From Dermatemys mawii (taxonomy: Eukaryota > Chordata > Testudines > Dermatemydidae), in contig ML677335.1 of NCBI GenBank assembly GCA_007922305.1, forward strand, positions 15,547,914-15,611,913: DNA of 64,000 nt, read 5' to 3'. Each line of letters opens with the position of its first letter. The stretch's first letter is position 1. Both the position numbers and the translations under genes were made by a program. This document shows, piece after piece, positions 44,433 through 56,279 of the stretch. The notes under the pieces were generated by a model that did no database searches, was not told where the DNA came from, and was given only the letters and a program-made list of their open reading frames with translations.

Positions 44433-45690
44433 CTTATCTTTAGGAGACTAGTGTTTTCACTACCTGCTCCCAGCTGTTATCTTTCCAGCTGAAACACTCC
44501 AAAATGTGTGGGACTTGCATTGATTTCCATGTCCCAAGTACTGTACAAACAAACTATTTGCACAGCATACTCCCCTATATGAGATAGGGACTATTATTTG
44601 TATTTTTGCAGAAATTTAAATAATTACTAGCAAATATTGAATTAATCCTATAGTTAAAGTAAGCATGTTCTTAAGTGGTTGGCCACAGTGCTCAACGTCT
44701 TGCTAAATCCATCTCTAAATAAAAAGGGACCTAATAAGATTTTCCAGCTTTTTAGGCTGAATATTACAGTTGTAAAGATGCTTATGCCAGATATTTGTGT
44801 TTTTAAAAAAGGGAAAAAACTCTAATGCACTGAGGGATGAGTAAAGGTAAATAAATAAATGTGGTATTTAGTGCAGGTTTCAGTATACATAAAGTTATTC
44901 CTACAGTTTTGTTAGTATTTGGAACCAGTATTTAATGCTAACTTGTTTCTTTTCTTAGTTTTGAAAAGTTGAATATAAAAATAAAAAATACATCCCAAAC
45001 TCTTAAATGGCATCACAAGCTCGTTTGTCACTATAGCATGCAGTTTCAAAGGTACTAAATGTAAAACTGGAACTGGAATACTGTGACAGTTCCTTTAAAC
45101 ATTGAAATCTGGCAACAGTAAACTATTTTAACTTTTAACATGCATTTCCACTCATAAATTCAAAGGAAAAATGGGATTTTGTGGAAAATTCTCTCTCATT
45201 ATTGATAATCCAGTGTGATAAGTGGGAAACTCATAATTTTATCAAAATAGACTAGCACTAAAAATTGGAATCTTTTGAGACGGTAATGTTAGTTTGGGCG
45301 AAAGATGGTACTTTTTCTATTTCTAGTTGATTTAAAAAAAACCTTAGAATGGAAAATGTGTCTCTATAGAACAAATTTATTTTGTTTCATGAAATCATGT
45401 TCTGTAGCCTGACCTAAAGAACTATTAAACAGTTCAGTCATGAAGACTCTGAGAACTTCCTGGCCCCAAGTACTATCCAAGATGATCTTCTAATTATTCA
45501 TGTGAACCCTGTGAACCCAACAGCTGAAATCCAAACAAACAAATAGGAACAGATTCAGTGTCTTAAATTATACTTTGAATACTATCACAAAAAGTAGAAA
45601 CAGTACTATATTTTTTTTAGTAACTTATGTTTAACAAAGGGAAAACAGCGTTTTTCTTCTGTATAGTAAAGTTTCAAGCTGTATTAAGTC
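44433..45690. other. AT-rich DNA without a recognised gene
   Basis: No supported gene or named repeat. Confidence 0.5.
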
Positions 45691-45696
45691 AATGTT

Positions 45697-45790
45697 CAGT
45701 TGCAAACGTTTGAAAGAACAGCCATAATGTTTGGAGTTATGAACGTTTCAGAGTGAAGAACAACATCCACTTTGAGATTCTACTGTATGT
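45697..45790. repeat. Tc/mariner-like repeat fragment
   Basis: Phrases tttggagttatgaacgtttc and ttgagattctactgtatg match the right end of the repeat family seen at 2536 and 17639. Confidence 0.35.
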
Positions 45791-45850
45791 ATAAAAGACT
45801 ATAAGCTTTTTATGAAGCAAAGGCTGTTTTTAGTGTGTGTGTAGCATGTT

Positions 45851-46185
45851 GTAGGGTTGCCAACTGTTTAATCACACAAACCTGAGCTCCCTTGCCTCGC
45901 CACCTTCCCTGAGGCCACTCCCCTACCCCTTCTCATTCCATTTCCCCTCCCTCCATCGCTCACTCTCCTCCACTCTCATTCACTTTCACTGGGCTGGGGC
46001 AGTGGGTTAGGGTGCGGGCTCTGGGCTGGGGGGTGGGATCGAGGGGTTCTGAATGTGGGAGGGGACTGTGCCTGGGGCAGGTGGTTGGAGTGCAGGAGGG
46101 GGTGCAGGCTCTGAGGGAGTGTGGGTGTGGGAGGGTGGGTGCAGGAGAGGGCTCAGGGCTGGCTCCTGATGGGCAGTCCAAAGAG
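45851..46185. repeat. GC-rich DNA-transposon fragment
   Basis: It begins gtagggttgccaactgttta and has a G-rich body (gggctggggcagtgggttag) like the nonautonomous hAT elements here, but of another end type. The right end is missing. Frames on both strands are low complexity. Confidence 0.4.
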
Positions 46186-46579
46186 AGAGTTCATTTAGTG
46201 ACCCTATTCCTACTTTGTTTACTATCTTCCTTGGGAATTTGTGTAAACATAAAAAAGTCCACTTTGACTTTGACAGTGTGTGAGGGAGTCTCTTTCCTTA
46301 CACACACACCTGACTCGAACATGTTTATTGCCATGCTTCCTATTTTTCCTATGCATTGGTATAGTTTGCTGTAGTTCCCTAATTCTCTCTTTAAAAGACT
46401 GCCAATTCTCCTGAACTTTTTTTCCCTTAGACTCGCTTTTTGTATTTCAGACTCTGCCTCTACTCATTACCATTGTAGACACCACAATGAAAACCTCTAT
46501 TAGGTAAGCAGTGGCAAGCAAAAGGTGTTGTGGGCCTAAAGAAGAGGATGGGAAATAATGCTGAAAATGATATAGTCTA
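46186..46579. other. No recognised gene
   Basis: Unique-looking sequence between two repeat fragments. Confidence 0.4.
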
Positions 46580-46990
46580 AAGAGATGACACACCTCATTT
46601 GGAGTACTGTGTTCAGTTATGGTGTCTCCATATTGAAAATTTAGGAATAGAAGTGATGCAGAATCTGGCAATAAAATGGTAAGAGAAGGAGATTGAAAAG
46701 ACTGAAGCTGGTTAGTCTAGTTAGAAAGAGGCATGAATGAGTTGTATACAAAATAGATTTAACAGAAAAGATGAATCAGGAGCTCTTATTTATCCTTTTC
46801 ATAGCTGCAAGAACAAGGGGCATACAATTAAATTGAAAGACAATACATCTAAAGTTGGTTAAAAGGATTTTTTTATACAGTTCATAATCACACTATGGAA
46901 CAAGATACCATTGAATCCTGCTAAGCTCTTGGACTCAGAAAAGGATTAGACATTTATATGGATAATGAAAACATCAAGTTACATAAGAAA
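46580..46990 (+). pseudogene. Old CR1/L3-like LINE 3' remnant
   Basis: The translation near 46595 reads HLEYCVQLW, corresponding to the RPQLDYC block of CR1-clade ORF2. Downstream come tggaacaagataccattga and gattagacatttatatgga, phrases typical of the 3' end of L2/L3/CR1-like LINEs. It is too degraded for borders or an open frame. Confidence 0.45.
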
Positions 46991-47074
46991 GCATAAAAAT
47001 ATTAGGGATGTAAATGCTTATGTTTTAGGAGATAAGCCAACCAGCATTGGCTCAATCTTGCATGATACTGAGCA

Positions 47075-47170
47075 CGCTGGCCTCAGTTCAGCAAAGCACT
47101 TAAGCTAGTTGGAGTACTCACGTGCTTAAAGTTAAGTTCATGCTTAAGTGGTTTGCTGGATTGGGTGCAG
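47075..47170. repeat. Short palindromic repeat
   Basis: The arms cagcaaagcacttaagct and tgcttaagtggtttgctgga are inverted around actcacgtgcttaaagttaa. It is a common amniote MITE-type repeat. No duplication was established. Confidence 0.45.
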
Positions 47171-47616
47171 TGTGTTTAATATCTTGCAAGATCACTCGGT
47201 AATTACTTGTATAGGAAAAAATGTCATGTGATTCCAAACTGCACTTTTCACATACCCTTGCCTTTTTCATTTTTTGATTTTTTTTTCTATTTTATTTCCT
47301 AATTTCCCATCCCTATAACAATTTCAATATGACTTCTCCGTAGCAAAAAGGATGATCAAAACGTTTTATTTAGCTGCTGTAATTGAGAATAGTAAAGAGT
47401 ATCCTGGAAAGATCAGGTATGCTGTCAGTTTTTGAAGATTAATAGATGTTTGTATTATCCAATTTCTTAACGCTTGATACATGGGGTTATATATCTGTAG
47501 AACATTGTGGATCTTGGATGAATTTATGAGTCAAATTTGCCAACAGCTTTTATACATTTGTGTTGATGTTATGTGTTTTACAATGTATGCTGGAAACAAA
47601 ATCAGCCTAACAGTTT
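47171..47616. other. No recognised gene
   Basis: AT-rich unique-looking sequence. Confidence 0.4.
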
Positions 47617-47893
47617 GGGTATGTCTATACTTCCAACATTACATTGTGGCCGCGACAGCGCTCCTGTAGATGCATTATGACATGGGAAATGTAGTCACGC
47701 TTTATCACCAGGAGAAAGCTCTCCCAGCAATGATAAATAACCACTCTGAACGAGGCATGATCCTGGCAATAAAGGAATGTCTGTACTAGTGCTTTTCAGC
47801 AGTAAAACTTTTGTCACTCATGGGTATATTTTTTCACACCCCTGAACGACTACAATTTTAGTGCTGAAAGTGGCAGTGTAGAGACTGCCTCAC
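47617..47893. mobile_element. Harbinger-like MITE, about 277 bp
   Basis: The left end gggtatgtctatact and the right end agtgtagagactgcctc (read inverted) resemble Harbinger termini. Inside is a hairpin (ttttttcacacccctgaacg near gtcactcatgggtatatt). It encodes nothing. Borders are approximate and the 3-bp duplication is not clear. Confidence 0.5.
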
Positions 47894-48774
47894 TTATGGC
47901 CTGATTTTCCAGTGGTGGCAGAGTAGCTGTAGTTCCCATTTGAAGCCCTATCGTTTAGCCACCTCTAAAATCAGGTCATTAGTATCTGAGGCCTTATCTA
48001 CACTGTAGAGTTTTGTTGATGCAAGTTATACTGACGATCAAAAACGGGTATAATTGCATCACTTGTGCATGTTCACACAACTCTACTTCTGTTGACAGTA
48101 TGCATCCACAGTTGGTGCTCTAGCACTGACAGAGAGAGCAGTGCACGATGGGTAGCTATCCAGCTGGCTACTGGCCACATTCTGCACTATAAGTTGGGGG
48201 AAGGCAGAATGGATCACAGTGCACCATTGGTACAGGCTCAGTGTCCCATGATGCAGTTTTTTCTGTTCCATCATTCTCTGAGCTTCCAGCTGTGTTTTGT
48301 GGCATTTTTCAGTGGCCTCTGTTGACTGTGCACCTACCGTCTCTATCTGACAGGATGGATCATGCTCTGTTCTGTACTGTTATGGTCACTGTTATGAGCA
48401 CATTGCAGCTGGTCATGCAGTATATCATGAGTACCATGGAAAGAAGCACACCAGATTACTTTTGGCATTCACAGAGCAGCTGCACAGGGTGGACCATTAC
48501 TTTTGGGATTGGGAAACAAGCACTCAGTGGTGGGATTGCATCATTATGCAGATCCAGGGTGATGTGCAGTGGCTGTAGAACTTTCAGATATATAAAGCCA
48601 CCTTTCTGGAACTGTGTGTGGAGCTTGCCCCAGCATTCAGTGCAAGGATACCAAAATAAGAGCAGCCCTCTTGGTGGAAAAGCATGTGGCAATCACTGGG
48701 TGAAAGCCTGCAACTCCATACTGCTACTGGTCAGTCACAAATCACTTTGGAGTTGGGAAGTCCACTGTTGGAGC

Positions 48775-50225
48775 CAGTAGTGGATTTACCATAGAGCCAC
48801 TGTTGCCATGGCACCAGGCCCACGCTCTGAAGGGGTCCCAGCTGGCTGCTCTTCTCCGCCCCTGGGGCTCTGTCTTGCTGCTCCACTGCAGCAGGCAGCT
48901 AAACTACCTCTCCCCTGCATCTTTCTGCAGCCTGCTGCTTCCTACTCACCCCTCCCACTCTCACTCTCTCCCTGCCTCCGATCAGCTGTTTGCCAGGGAG
49001 AGAGAGGGAAGTGGAAAGGAGGTGGGGGCAGGGCCTTGGGAAAGGGGGGTGGAATCGGGGCATACCCTCTCAGCCCCCTGCTGTGAACTGCTCAGGGCAG
49101 GGGGCTGGGAGCACCCCCATGACCCCAGCCCAGACCCTTGCACCCCCCCCAAGCACCCCCAGGCCACCCCACCCCAACTCCTGCACCCACCACATCCCCA
49201 CCACCACCCTGAGCACCAAACGGGGAGCTCCTGTGCCCTACCACCCACATACCCACCTGCACTCCTTGCACTACATGGGAGCTGCCCAGATAAGTACTCC
49301 ACACCCAACCTCCTGCCCCAACCCTAAGCCTCCTCCCTCATTCTAGCTTCTGGCCAGACCTTGCACCTCAATCCTCAGCCTGCTCCTGCACCCTAACTCC
49401 CTCCCAGACCCTGTATCCCCAGCCCTGTACTCAGTGCACCCCCACCCTCAGCTCAGTGCAGAGAGGGACAAAGAATGGTTTAGAACCAGGGAGAAGATAG
49501 GTACCCGATGTATGTGGGCAGGAATGTGGGGGGGATCCTGTTTACCCCTTCCCCAGCCCTGCTGCACTTGCAGTTTACCCCTAGCTCCTCCCTTGCTCCA
49601 GGGACCAACCCTAGCTCCTGCCCCCCTGTGCTTTTGCCCCCAGCCTCTACCTTGCTCCAGTCAGCTGCGACTAATCCTCTTCCCATGCCCCCACTGTGCT
49701 CATCTTGCTCCTGGCCCCTGCCTCGCTCCAGCTGGAGACTAATCCCGCCACCCGTGCCCCCATGCCCAGCTATTAAGGTGGATAAAAATCAATGACTTTT
49801 TTTAAAAAAATTAAAAATTGGATTTTTTATTTAAACTGAATTTTTGAGGAAAAATCTTATATAAAGATAGTTTTAATTACGATACATGATATCATGGAAT
49901 AGGGATTATAAATTCTAATTCTATAGTATGAGACAATATATTAATGTAATGCTTAAGAAAAGTTTTGTAAATGAGTTCTAATAGTTCATGATTAGGGACC
50001 CATTCTGAGTTGTGAAAGAATATGTATTAAGGTTATAACAACCAACAAGAATGCACTTTTATGTAGAAAACCATGATTAAATCGATTCTTCCTGACGTGA
50101 TTTAAATCATGATTTAAATCAAATCCACCCTGCCCACTGTGCTCTTGTACCTGGCCTCTTCATTCCCCTCAGGGGCCCACAAATATGTTTGGTGCTGAGC
50201 CCACAAAAAAGTTAATCAGGCCCTG
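48775..50225. mobile_element. hAT-type element inside the old Harbinger, 1451 bp
   Basis: It begins cagtagtggatttaccatag and ends gttaatcaggccctg. The flanks gttggagc (48767-48774) and attggggc (50226-50233) are an aged 8-bp duplication (6 of 8). They fall exactly where the transposase sequence is interrupted (compare cgttggagttctgctgatgc in the intact copy). The GC-rich body is noncoding. An AT-rich repeat is nested at 49777-50130. Confidence 0.72.
49777..50130. repeat. AT-rich palindromic repeat nested in the hAT
   Basis: The ends ggtggataaaaatcaatgac and tgatttaaatcaaatccacc are inverted relatives. The body is strongly AT-rich against its GC-rich host element. No target duplication is visible. 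Confidence 0.6.
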
Positions 50226-50383
50226 ATTGGGGCTGCGTTAGCGCAAGTGTGCAGGGCCATTAATCACATCCTGCAATGAAGGACCTGACTCCTGGCAATG
50301 TGTGTGAAGTAGTGGATGGCTTTGTGGCAGTGGTATTCCCTAACCGTGATGGGGCAACAGATGGCGCACACATCCATAGGCAC

Positions 50384-51450
50384 TGACTTATTTTTGCCAG
50401 TGCGTGTTTGTCTGTTTTGGGGGGGATTCTATTTCATCGTATTTATACACTTCTTTTATATTCTACTTATTGAATGTGTCTATTGGTATCTTTACTATTT
50501 TAATAATGATTACATTATGAACTGAATAATTACATTATCATGAATTACAATATATTAAAATCATTGAAATCACCTTCATTAACATCCTAGTTTAAAGACA
50601 ATGTGTCTTACTGTCAGACACTTTCACTATCAGAAATCTTATTCACATCTGATTCCCTGGTATTGTCTTGATCCACATTAAGGACAGCTACATCACTCAG
50701 TTGCATTTGTCACATTGATGACTGGAGAAAATTTTGAAGTCTTCGGAAGCTGGAGAATGAGATCAGGATGATACAGGCACAGTGAAAAGGATTCAATTTG
50801 CAGTACTCTGGAAACATAGTACTTCTAGAGTATTGCAAATGACTCCAAAATCTTTCTTGATGGGTAACAGCTAATTTAGGCGCCATCATTTTGTATATAT
50901 AGTTGGTATGATAGTTTTCCATGTGCATTACTTTCAATTTAATATTGAATTTAATATTAAATCTGCCAATTTGTTACCAGGTCTCCCAGTTTTGTGAGAT
51001 CCCTTTGTAACTTTTTGCAGTCTGTTTCGGACTTTAATGATCTTGAGTAATTTTGTATCATTTGCAAACTTTGCCACCTCACTGTTTACTCCTTTTGGCA
51101 GATCATTTATGCATATGTCCGAACAGTACTGATCCCAGTACAAGCCCCTTGGGGACACCACTATTTACTTTTCTCTGTTCTGAAAATGGACCATTTATTC
51201 CTTCCCTTTGTTTCCTATCTTTTAATTGGAATGTCTGGAAATGCTTTCAGGATTATCAAACAGTCCTTAATTTAATGTAATGACAAGCCTTTTGTTATCT
51301 TAATCATCCTGCCTCTGTTATAAACAAACTCCCTGCCCCAAGGGCAGAAGTTGTTAGCAGCACAGAACTCACCACATTTGACACTCAAGCTCTGACTCCT
51401 GGGTGCTGAGCACCCACAATTTTTTTTTTCTGAGGCTGCTTGAGACCATG
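50384..51450. other. Composite insertion in the old Harbinger
   Basis: This block separates the GAHIH and YINRK parts of the transposase. It starts with taggcactgacttattttt, holds AT-rich sequence, then an antisense CR1 fragment (about 50925-51290), then tgggtgctgagcacccacaa. It may be a hAT-like element into which CR1 DNA was placed. Borders are set only by the transposase alignment. Confidence 0.5.
50925..51290 (-). pseudogene. CR1 LINE fragment, antisense
   Basis: The plus-strand text ttgtatcatttgcaaacttt, gcatatgtccgaacagtact and agccccttggggacacc is the reverse complement of a CR1 region also seen at about 63110-63250 (tcatctacaaattttgtaag). On the minus strand DICINDLPKGVNSEVAKFAN-like sequence covers the RT catalytic box region (FADDT as FANDT). 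Confidence 0.6.
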
Positions 51451-52296
51451 CTCATATCCCAATTTTGGCCCCAGACCATCTTGCAACGGAGTATATCAAT
51501 AGAAAGGGATACTTCTCTATTCATGCTGCTTGTGGATCACCATGGCTGTTTCAGTGACATAATGTAGGGTAATCCAGGATGGTGCAAGATGCACACAGCT
51601 CCAGGAACACTGTCCTATACAAAAAGCTGCAAGCAGGAATTTTCTATCCAGACTAGAAACTTTCAGTGGGGGATTTTGAAATGGGTTTGCTGGGTCTCCC
51701 AGGAACACTTTCTCCCATGGCCTTGCACAGGAACCGTGGACAGCAGCAAGGAGCGTTTCAACAATAGGCTGAGCAGATGCAGAATGACTGTAGAATGTCC
51801 CTTTAGTACATTTAAAAGCATGGTGGTGCTGTGGTATGGCAGGTTAGACCTAAATGAGGAATATATTCCCATGGTCATTGAAGCCTGCTGTGTGCTCCAT
51901 AGTATTTGCGTAGCAAAGAGTGAAAAGTTTCCCCTGAGAGGGAAGGCAGAGGTGGATCACATTGCACCTGATTTTGAGCAGCCAGATACCAGGACTGTTG
52001 GAGGGTGGGTGGGTGTACAATGGGGAGGGGGCTATTTAAATCAGGGAAGTTTAGAGGCACCATTTTGACAATGAGATCCATGAATGTGTCATTGTATAAA
52101 GCACTTTGCCATGCTTTAACTCATTGCCCTGCATTTCAAGTTTCATTCCTGACCATTATTTGTACTCAGAAAATGATCAAATTGCCACTGTTTGTGAATT
52201 CTAGCAGAAACCACAGTGTGTAGGAGAGAAATAGATTGATTATCTTTCAGAGAGTATGTTTGTATTAAATACCAATTAACAACATACACAAAAGGT

Positions 52297-53059
52297 TTAG
52301 TGGGAAGGGAATAACAATGAAGGGCAGCGTAGGCGCTTATAGCTATGTGCAGCTCCAGCTATCCTAGTGGAAGTTGTCCAAAGAGGTGGAGTGAAATGGA
52401 CCGGGAAGTTGCAAGGAATGTGTGTGAGGAAGGGGTGCTGAGCACGCATGAATTCTGCTTGCAGTGTGGTTAGAGACTTTAATATCTCCATTTGCTTCTC
52501 TCTAATGTCTATCATCTGCTGTTAAAATTTGCTGCTGGCACTATGGGTGCTCTGGAGCTGGAGCACTCGAGGAAAAATTTAGCGGGTGCTCTGCACCCAC
52601 CAGCAGCCAAGCTCCCCTCACCCCCACCTCACCTCCTCTCCTGCCCTCCCCAGCTCCAGAGTGCACAGCGGTCCTGCTCCTCCGCCAACCTCCCAGTTCT
52701 TCCCATTGCCAAACAGCTGTTTGGAAGCACTTAGGACTTTCCAGGTGGGAAGAAAGAGGAGCGGAGATGCAGGGTGCTCAGGGGAGGGGGCAGAGAACAG
52801 GCGGGACAGTGGTAGGGACTTGGGGAAAAGGCTGGGGCAAGGGCAGTGCACCCACCAAGAACCGTGGAAGTCAGTGCTTATACCTGGCTCTCCTTTCTGT
52901 ACTGCCTATTTTACAATTTTCTTTTAAAGTCCATCTCCAGACCCTGCATTCTTGTTTCTTGGCCTCTGAGGATTGGAGCACCTCTTGAAATATGATCTCC
53001 TTGCTACTTCTTGGTCGCTTCCTTATTTGGTGTGTAGGGGGTTTCACTGAAGGCCACAT
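52297..53059 (-). pseudogene. Myb-like gene exon 2 of the old Harbinger
   Basis: On the minus strand the acceptor CTTCTGCAG precedes 53059. The translation then reads TPNKEATKK/IRKRPRSSKEIIFQEVLQ-like sequence, matching RLRKRPRRSKEDLVQQVMQQ of the intact gene. Beyond an insertion (about 52537-52880), MIDIREKQMEILKSLTTLQ corresponds to the STDKLLSLLQLQLETMQRI helical segment. Frameshifts are present. Exon 1 was not found; it would lie beyond the third gene and may be lost or replaced. Confidence 0.65.
52537..52880. mobile_element. MITE-like insertion in the old Myb-like exon
   Basis: A GC-rich block, from tatgggtgctctggagctgg to gaagtcagtgcttatacctg, splits the exon 2 homology. It resembles a short hAT-type repeat with a cataggcgccgac-like end. 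Target duplications are not clear. Confidence 0.5.
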
Positions 53060-53135
53060 CTGCAGAAGCACAAGAAACAATTAATGGGAGTACGATTGTT
53101 AGTGCATGCACAGCAAAGGGTCTCCGTTTCTTTTA

Positions 53136-53458
53136 ATGGGATCACTGCAGGCAACTAGGCAATACTGTAAATTCTGCCACCATTTTCCACAGGTAGGAGT
53201 CATTGAAACTGATATCTCACTCCTCAAGGGTAAGCAAGGATGCAGGGGTGCATCTGCTGCGTGCATCTGGCTTGAGACCAGGTGCTTATGCTGCTCACCC
53301 ATGTGCCACTTTGGTCCTGCACAAATGATTGCCGATTGGTGAAGGAAAGTTTTATACAATGGAGATGGCCCAACCTTCGGCAGAGGATTGGCAAGTACCT
53401 CCAGGAAAGTTTCCTAGAGATCTCTCTGGAGGATTCCTGTGAAATCTGTGCGCATTAA
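53136..53458 (+). pseudogene. Counterpart of the putative third Harbinger gene
   Basis: ATG 53136-53138 aligns with the ATG at 25031 through cagcaa upstream and ctgcaggcaa downstream. Exon 2 begins at 53193 after CCACAG with VGVIETDISLLK (compare VFVLEDISLLR). After a frame change, NLRQRIGKYLQESFLEISLED (53372-53434) aligns with NLRRCIASALIETFEEITDDD, and the TAA at 53456 lies near the intact stop. The donor after the ATG is gone (gggatc instead of gtgagt) and the frame is broken, so it is a pseudogene. Its value is as a comparison for the 25-kb gene model. Confidence 0.55.
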
Positions 53459-53581
53459 CTCACCGCTTTGATGCGCTGCTTAGATGCACAGGAGAATGTG
53501 AAGTACATGAAAACACAATTATTCTTATACATTTCTATCCCTTGACATCCTTCTAGAATATACAAAGGTCAGCTCTACCTC

Positions 53582-54281
53582 TGTAGGGAGCCGGGGTGGC
53601 CTCCCTCCAAGTCAGAGGGAACAGAAACCCTCTTGCAGCCGGAGTGGGCGGGCCTTGATGAAGCTGGCCCTGCCCTCAGGAAGAGGAAGGGCGGGACAGG
53701 AAGTACAAAAGGCAGGGCCCCTAGCTCAGTCAGGGCTGCACCGGGGAAGGAGACAGATGCAGACTGTGGGCTGCTCCCTTCCTACCCTGCTGCCAAGCCA
53801 GGGACCCCTGATCTAGGGGACAGCCTGGGGTTTCCAGACCTGCCGGCTGCCGAGTACCCCGAGGAGCTCCTGGAGACCTGCAGGGGCCCATGGCCAACGG
53901 AGGCGGATGCTGCGGGGGACCCCCAGTGGCTAGCAGCTGAGGACCCTGAGGTACCACCGGAGCCCGACAGTGACCTGTGGGCAGCTGAGGCAGACACTGA
54001 TGGGGATGCGGAACCACCTGCTACAGATGATCCTGACTCCTGCTGGTGCCTGCTCGCCTGTGAGGTACACCCCAAACCCTAGTGAGCGCTCCCCTGCCTG
54101 AGGGGCGCGGTCCTGACTCTGTGGGCGCTCCCCTGCCTGAGGGGCGCGGTCCTGACTCTGTGGGCGCTCCCCTGCCTGAGGCTAATTCCCCCATGACCAG
54201 GAGGTGGGGCCAAGCCGTGGGAGTGCAGCGGTAGCTCCTCACCGCCCCCAGTGGCCCGGAGGGCCTACTGACCCATGTACA
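53582..54281 (+). mobile_element. Solo LTR, 700 bp, inside the old Harbinger
   Basis: It runs from TGTAGGGAGCCGGGGTGG to CCCATGTACA (TGTA/TACA tips). Perfect 5-bp duplications acctc lie at 53577-53581 and 54282-54286. It has no internal region. The GC-rich frame at 53633-54082 (149 codons, rich in Pro/Glu/Ala/Asp) lies wholly inside; I consider it LTR sequence, not a gene. A 39-bp tandem repeat lies near the 3' part. The strand is a guess from the general LTR layout. Confidence 0.82.
54086..54182. repeat. 39-bp tandem repeat, 2.5 copies
   Basis: gcgctcccctgcctgagg starts at 54086, 54125 and 54164, with ggcgcggtcctgactctgtg between the copies. The first two copies are almost identical. Confidence 0.9.
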
Positions 54282-54613
54282 ACCTCATATAACCGAACAG
54301 CAACAACAAAAAGATCACTTCCCAGAGCTCTTCTCTCCTGCATTGCTGACCTCAGCAATCAGGATGGGCATTGTGGGACACCTCCTGGAGACCGTTTACA
54401 GTGACATAACCAAGCACAGTGTTTACAGTGACACTTTGTTGAAATCATTTTACAACAAAAAGCTCTACGCTTCTCATGGAGATGGTTTTATTTTGTCAGC
54501 AAAGCAGGAGAGTTTTGTTGGTGGAAGGAGCATTATAGTGTGTGCACATCCACTGTTTTGTTGATGAAAGCTGACTTTTGTGGATAAAACTCAGTAATGT
54601 AGACAAGGCCTCA

Positions 54614-56271
54614 GTCGCACAGTATGTAAGGTGTTATGGAGTCAATGGAATTAATCTAAAGTTGTTAGTGAAGCAGTTTTTATTATAAGCCTATTTTTGA
54701 TTTCATTTCTAATCTTCTGGAAAAAAGGCATCCCTTCTTTCCTGTCATATTTCATGCTTACTTTCAGTCAAACAGAGAAATTTTGGGGAACAGAAAATGT
54801 TAGACTCTAAGAGACATGCCTTTTTGGAATTAAAGGCACATGTTGGGTGAGAATGTGGGGCAAAGTTTGTGGAATTGTAATTAGAAATTTCCTCATCTCC
54901 AGTTTTGAAATCATTTTTGTAATTTTTATCTATAAATTTCTATATTTTCCTAAAAACTTAGCAGCATTCTTTTAATTTTTTATATGAAATGGCAACATTT
55001 CTGTAGTTTTCTACTGTCTTTGGTTAGCAGTTCCTATAAGGTTTCATTTATTTAGGGGGAAAAAAAACAAGGAAAAGGAGTTATATCCTAACTTTACAAA
55101 GAATATTGTTAATGCTACTATGCAGCTCCACTGTCGCCAGGCATGCTTTGATGATAGAACTCTGGAGAAAAAACAGGGTCCTTCAGAAAAAGATGTAGAT
55201 TTTTGAGCAAATGCTACTCTTTCTTCCAAGTCATTACTGAACGTGCTCTCCAAGAGGTGATGTTGAGATGCTATTTCTTTGGACAAGACATATAAAACCG
55301 AGGTTTTGATTACCTCCGGTCATCAGGGTCTCATGGCACTTCTTGATTGGCTTGGTCAACTTCTCATCTCAATAATTACTTTCTCTGTCTAAATTCCCCC
55401 TGAAATTTGTTTCCTGTAGCCTTCACCTCCTGCCCCAAACTGCTACTAGGGTATAGTGTTAGACATAAAATGTTTTCTATCCCAGAGGTGACCGAGCTTA
55501 GTGGGAGAGAAACAGTTCTTGGCTCTCAGAGCTTGTAAATTGCTTCAAGATGAAACGTAAGATGCTATTGTTATGAACTAGAGCTCATCAAAAATTTTGG
55601 ATTGAATGTTTTTTTATTTGGAAAATGCTGTTTTGTCAAAAACAAACATCCAATGGGAATATGTTGATTTTTCACAATTTTTTGTTTTGGGGAGGGGGGA
55701 AAAATAAAGCTTCTGTCTCGACATTTTTGGAATTGAATGTTTTGATTTTTCATTTTGAAATTATTTATTTTGAAATGTCTTATTTTCTATTATAATTTTT
55801 AAATGTCAGAACACAGCATTTAGATTTTTATCAAAACAAATTTAATTTGGAAATTTTGTTGAGATTTTGAAATTCTTGGTTTTCAAATAATTCTTTCCTA
55901 CTTAGAATGAGACAAACTGCCAAATCATGAAATTTCCCACAAAATAGAAATTCGTGGTTCCCATGCAGCTCTGTTATTAACCCTTGAGAGAATTGTGTTT
56001 TGTGAAGTTTGTGTGTTCTCAAATTGTTTTGAATGATTTTTCAAGACATTTTCTAGGGAGAACTACAATCTGAAGGATCCTGGTTATCTCCCATTCTTGC
56101 TTCGTTAAACTTGATTTATCAGTTGTTTTTTATATGCAATAGGAATGCCACACTAGTACTGCATATCATATTTTACTACACACAGATTGCCTGTTATAAT
56201 TTCATGATAGTGTCATATTATAGCAAGATAACTGTTACCATTCAACCAACAAGTCTAACTTAAAATGTACA
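54614..56271. other. AT-rich DNA without a recognised gene
   Basis: No gene supported. About 55575-55960 is an AT-rich interspersed repeat (tcatcaaaaattttggattg, gaaaatgctgttttgtcaaa). Confidence 0.45.
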
Positions 56272-56279
56272 TAATAGAC

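Larger units (their letters stand above)
48354..52068 (+). pseudogene. Harbinger transposase of the old family, in three pieces
   Basis: Piece 1 (48354-48766) contains, over frames, QWWDCIIMQIQGDVQWL and FLELCVELAPAF. These match EWWDRIVMQVWDDEQWL and FMGLCAELAPAL of the intact transposase, through to a helix-turn-helix end at gggaagtccactgttggagc. Piece 2 (50234-50380) has AQVCRAINHIL and ATDGAHIH, keeping the first catalytic Asp. Piece 3 (51451-52068) has YINRKGYFS-like sequence, NNRLSRCRMTVECPFSTF with the catalytic Glu, and EACCVLHSICVAK. The second catalytic Asp is replaced (the GDPAYPL position reads GLPGTLS). It is interrupted by a hAT and by a composite insertion, and is certainly inactive. 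Confidence 0.85.
47987..54613 (+). mobile_element. Old Harbinger transposon of a second family, heavily interrupted
   Basis: The left end TGAGGCCTTATCTACACT and right end (complement) TGAGGCCTTGTCTACATT are inverted repeats. The internal order is the same as in the 22.5-kb element: transposase (plus), Myb-like exon 2 (minus), third gene (plus). It is broken by point mutations and by at least four insertions: 48775-50225, about 50384-51450, about 52537-52880 and 53582-54281. The Myb-like exon 1 was not found. Confidence 0.82.

Noticed and set aside
48803..49795. Long proline-rich frames around 49 kb
   Set aside because: They fall inside the nested hAT element and are open on both strands because of C-rich composition.
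53633..54082. 149-codon frame as a host or element gene
   Set aside because: It is entirely contained in a solo LTR bounded by 5-bp duplications, with no domain match.
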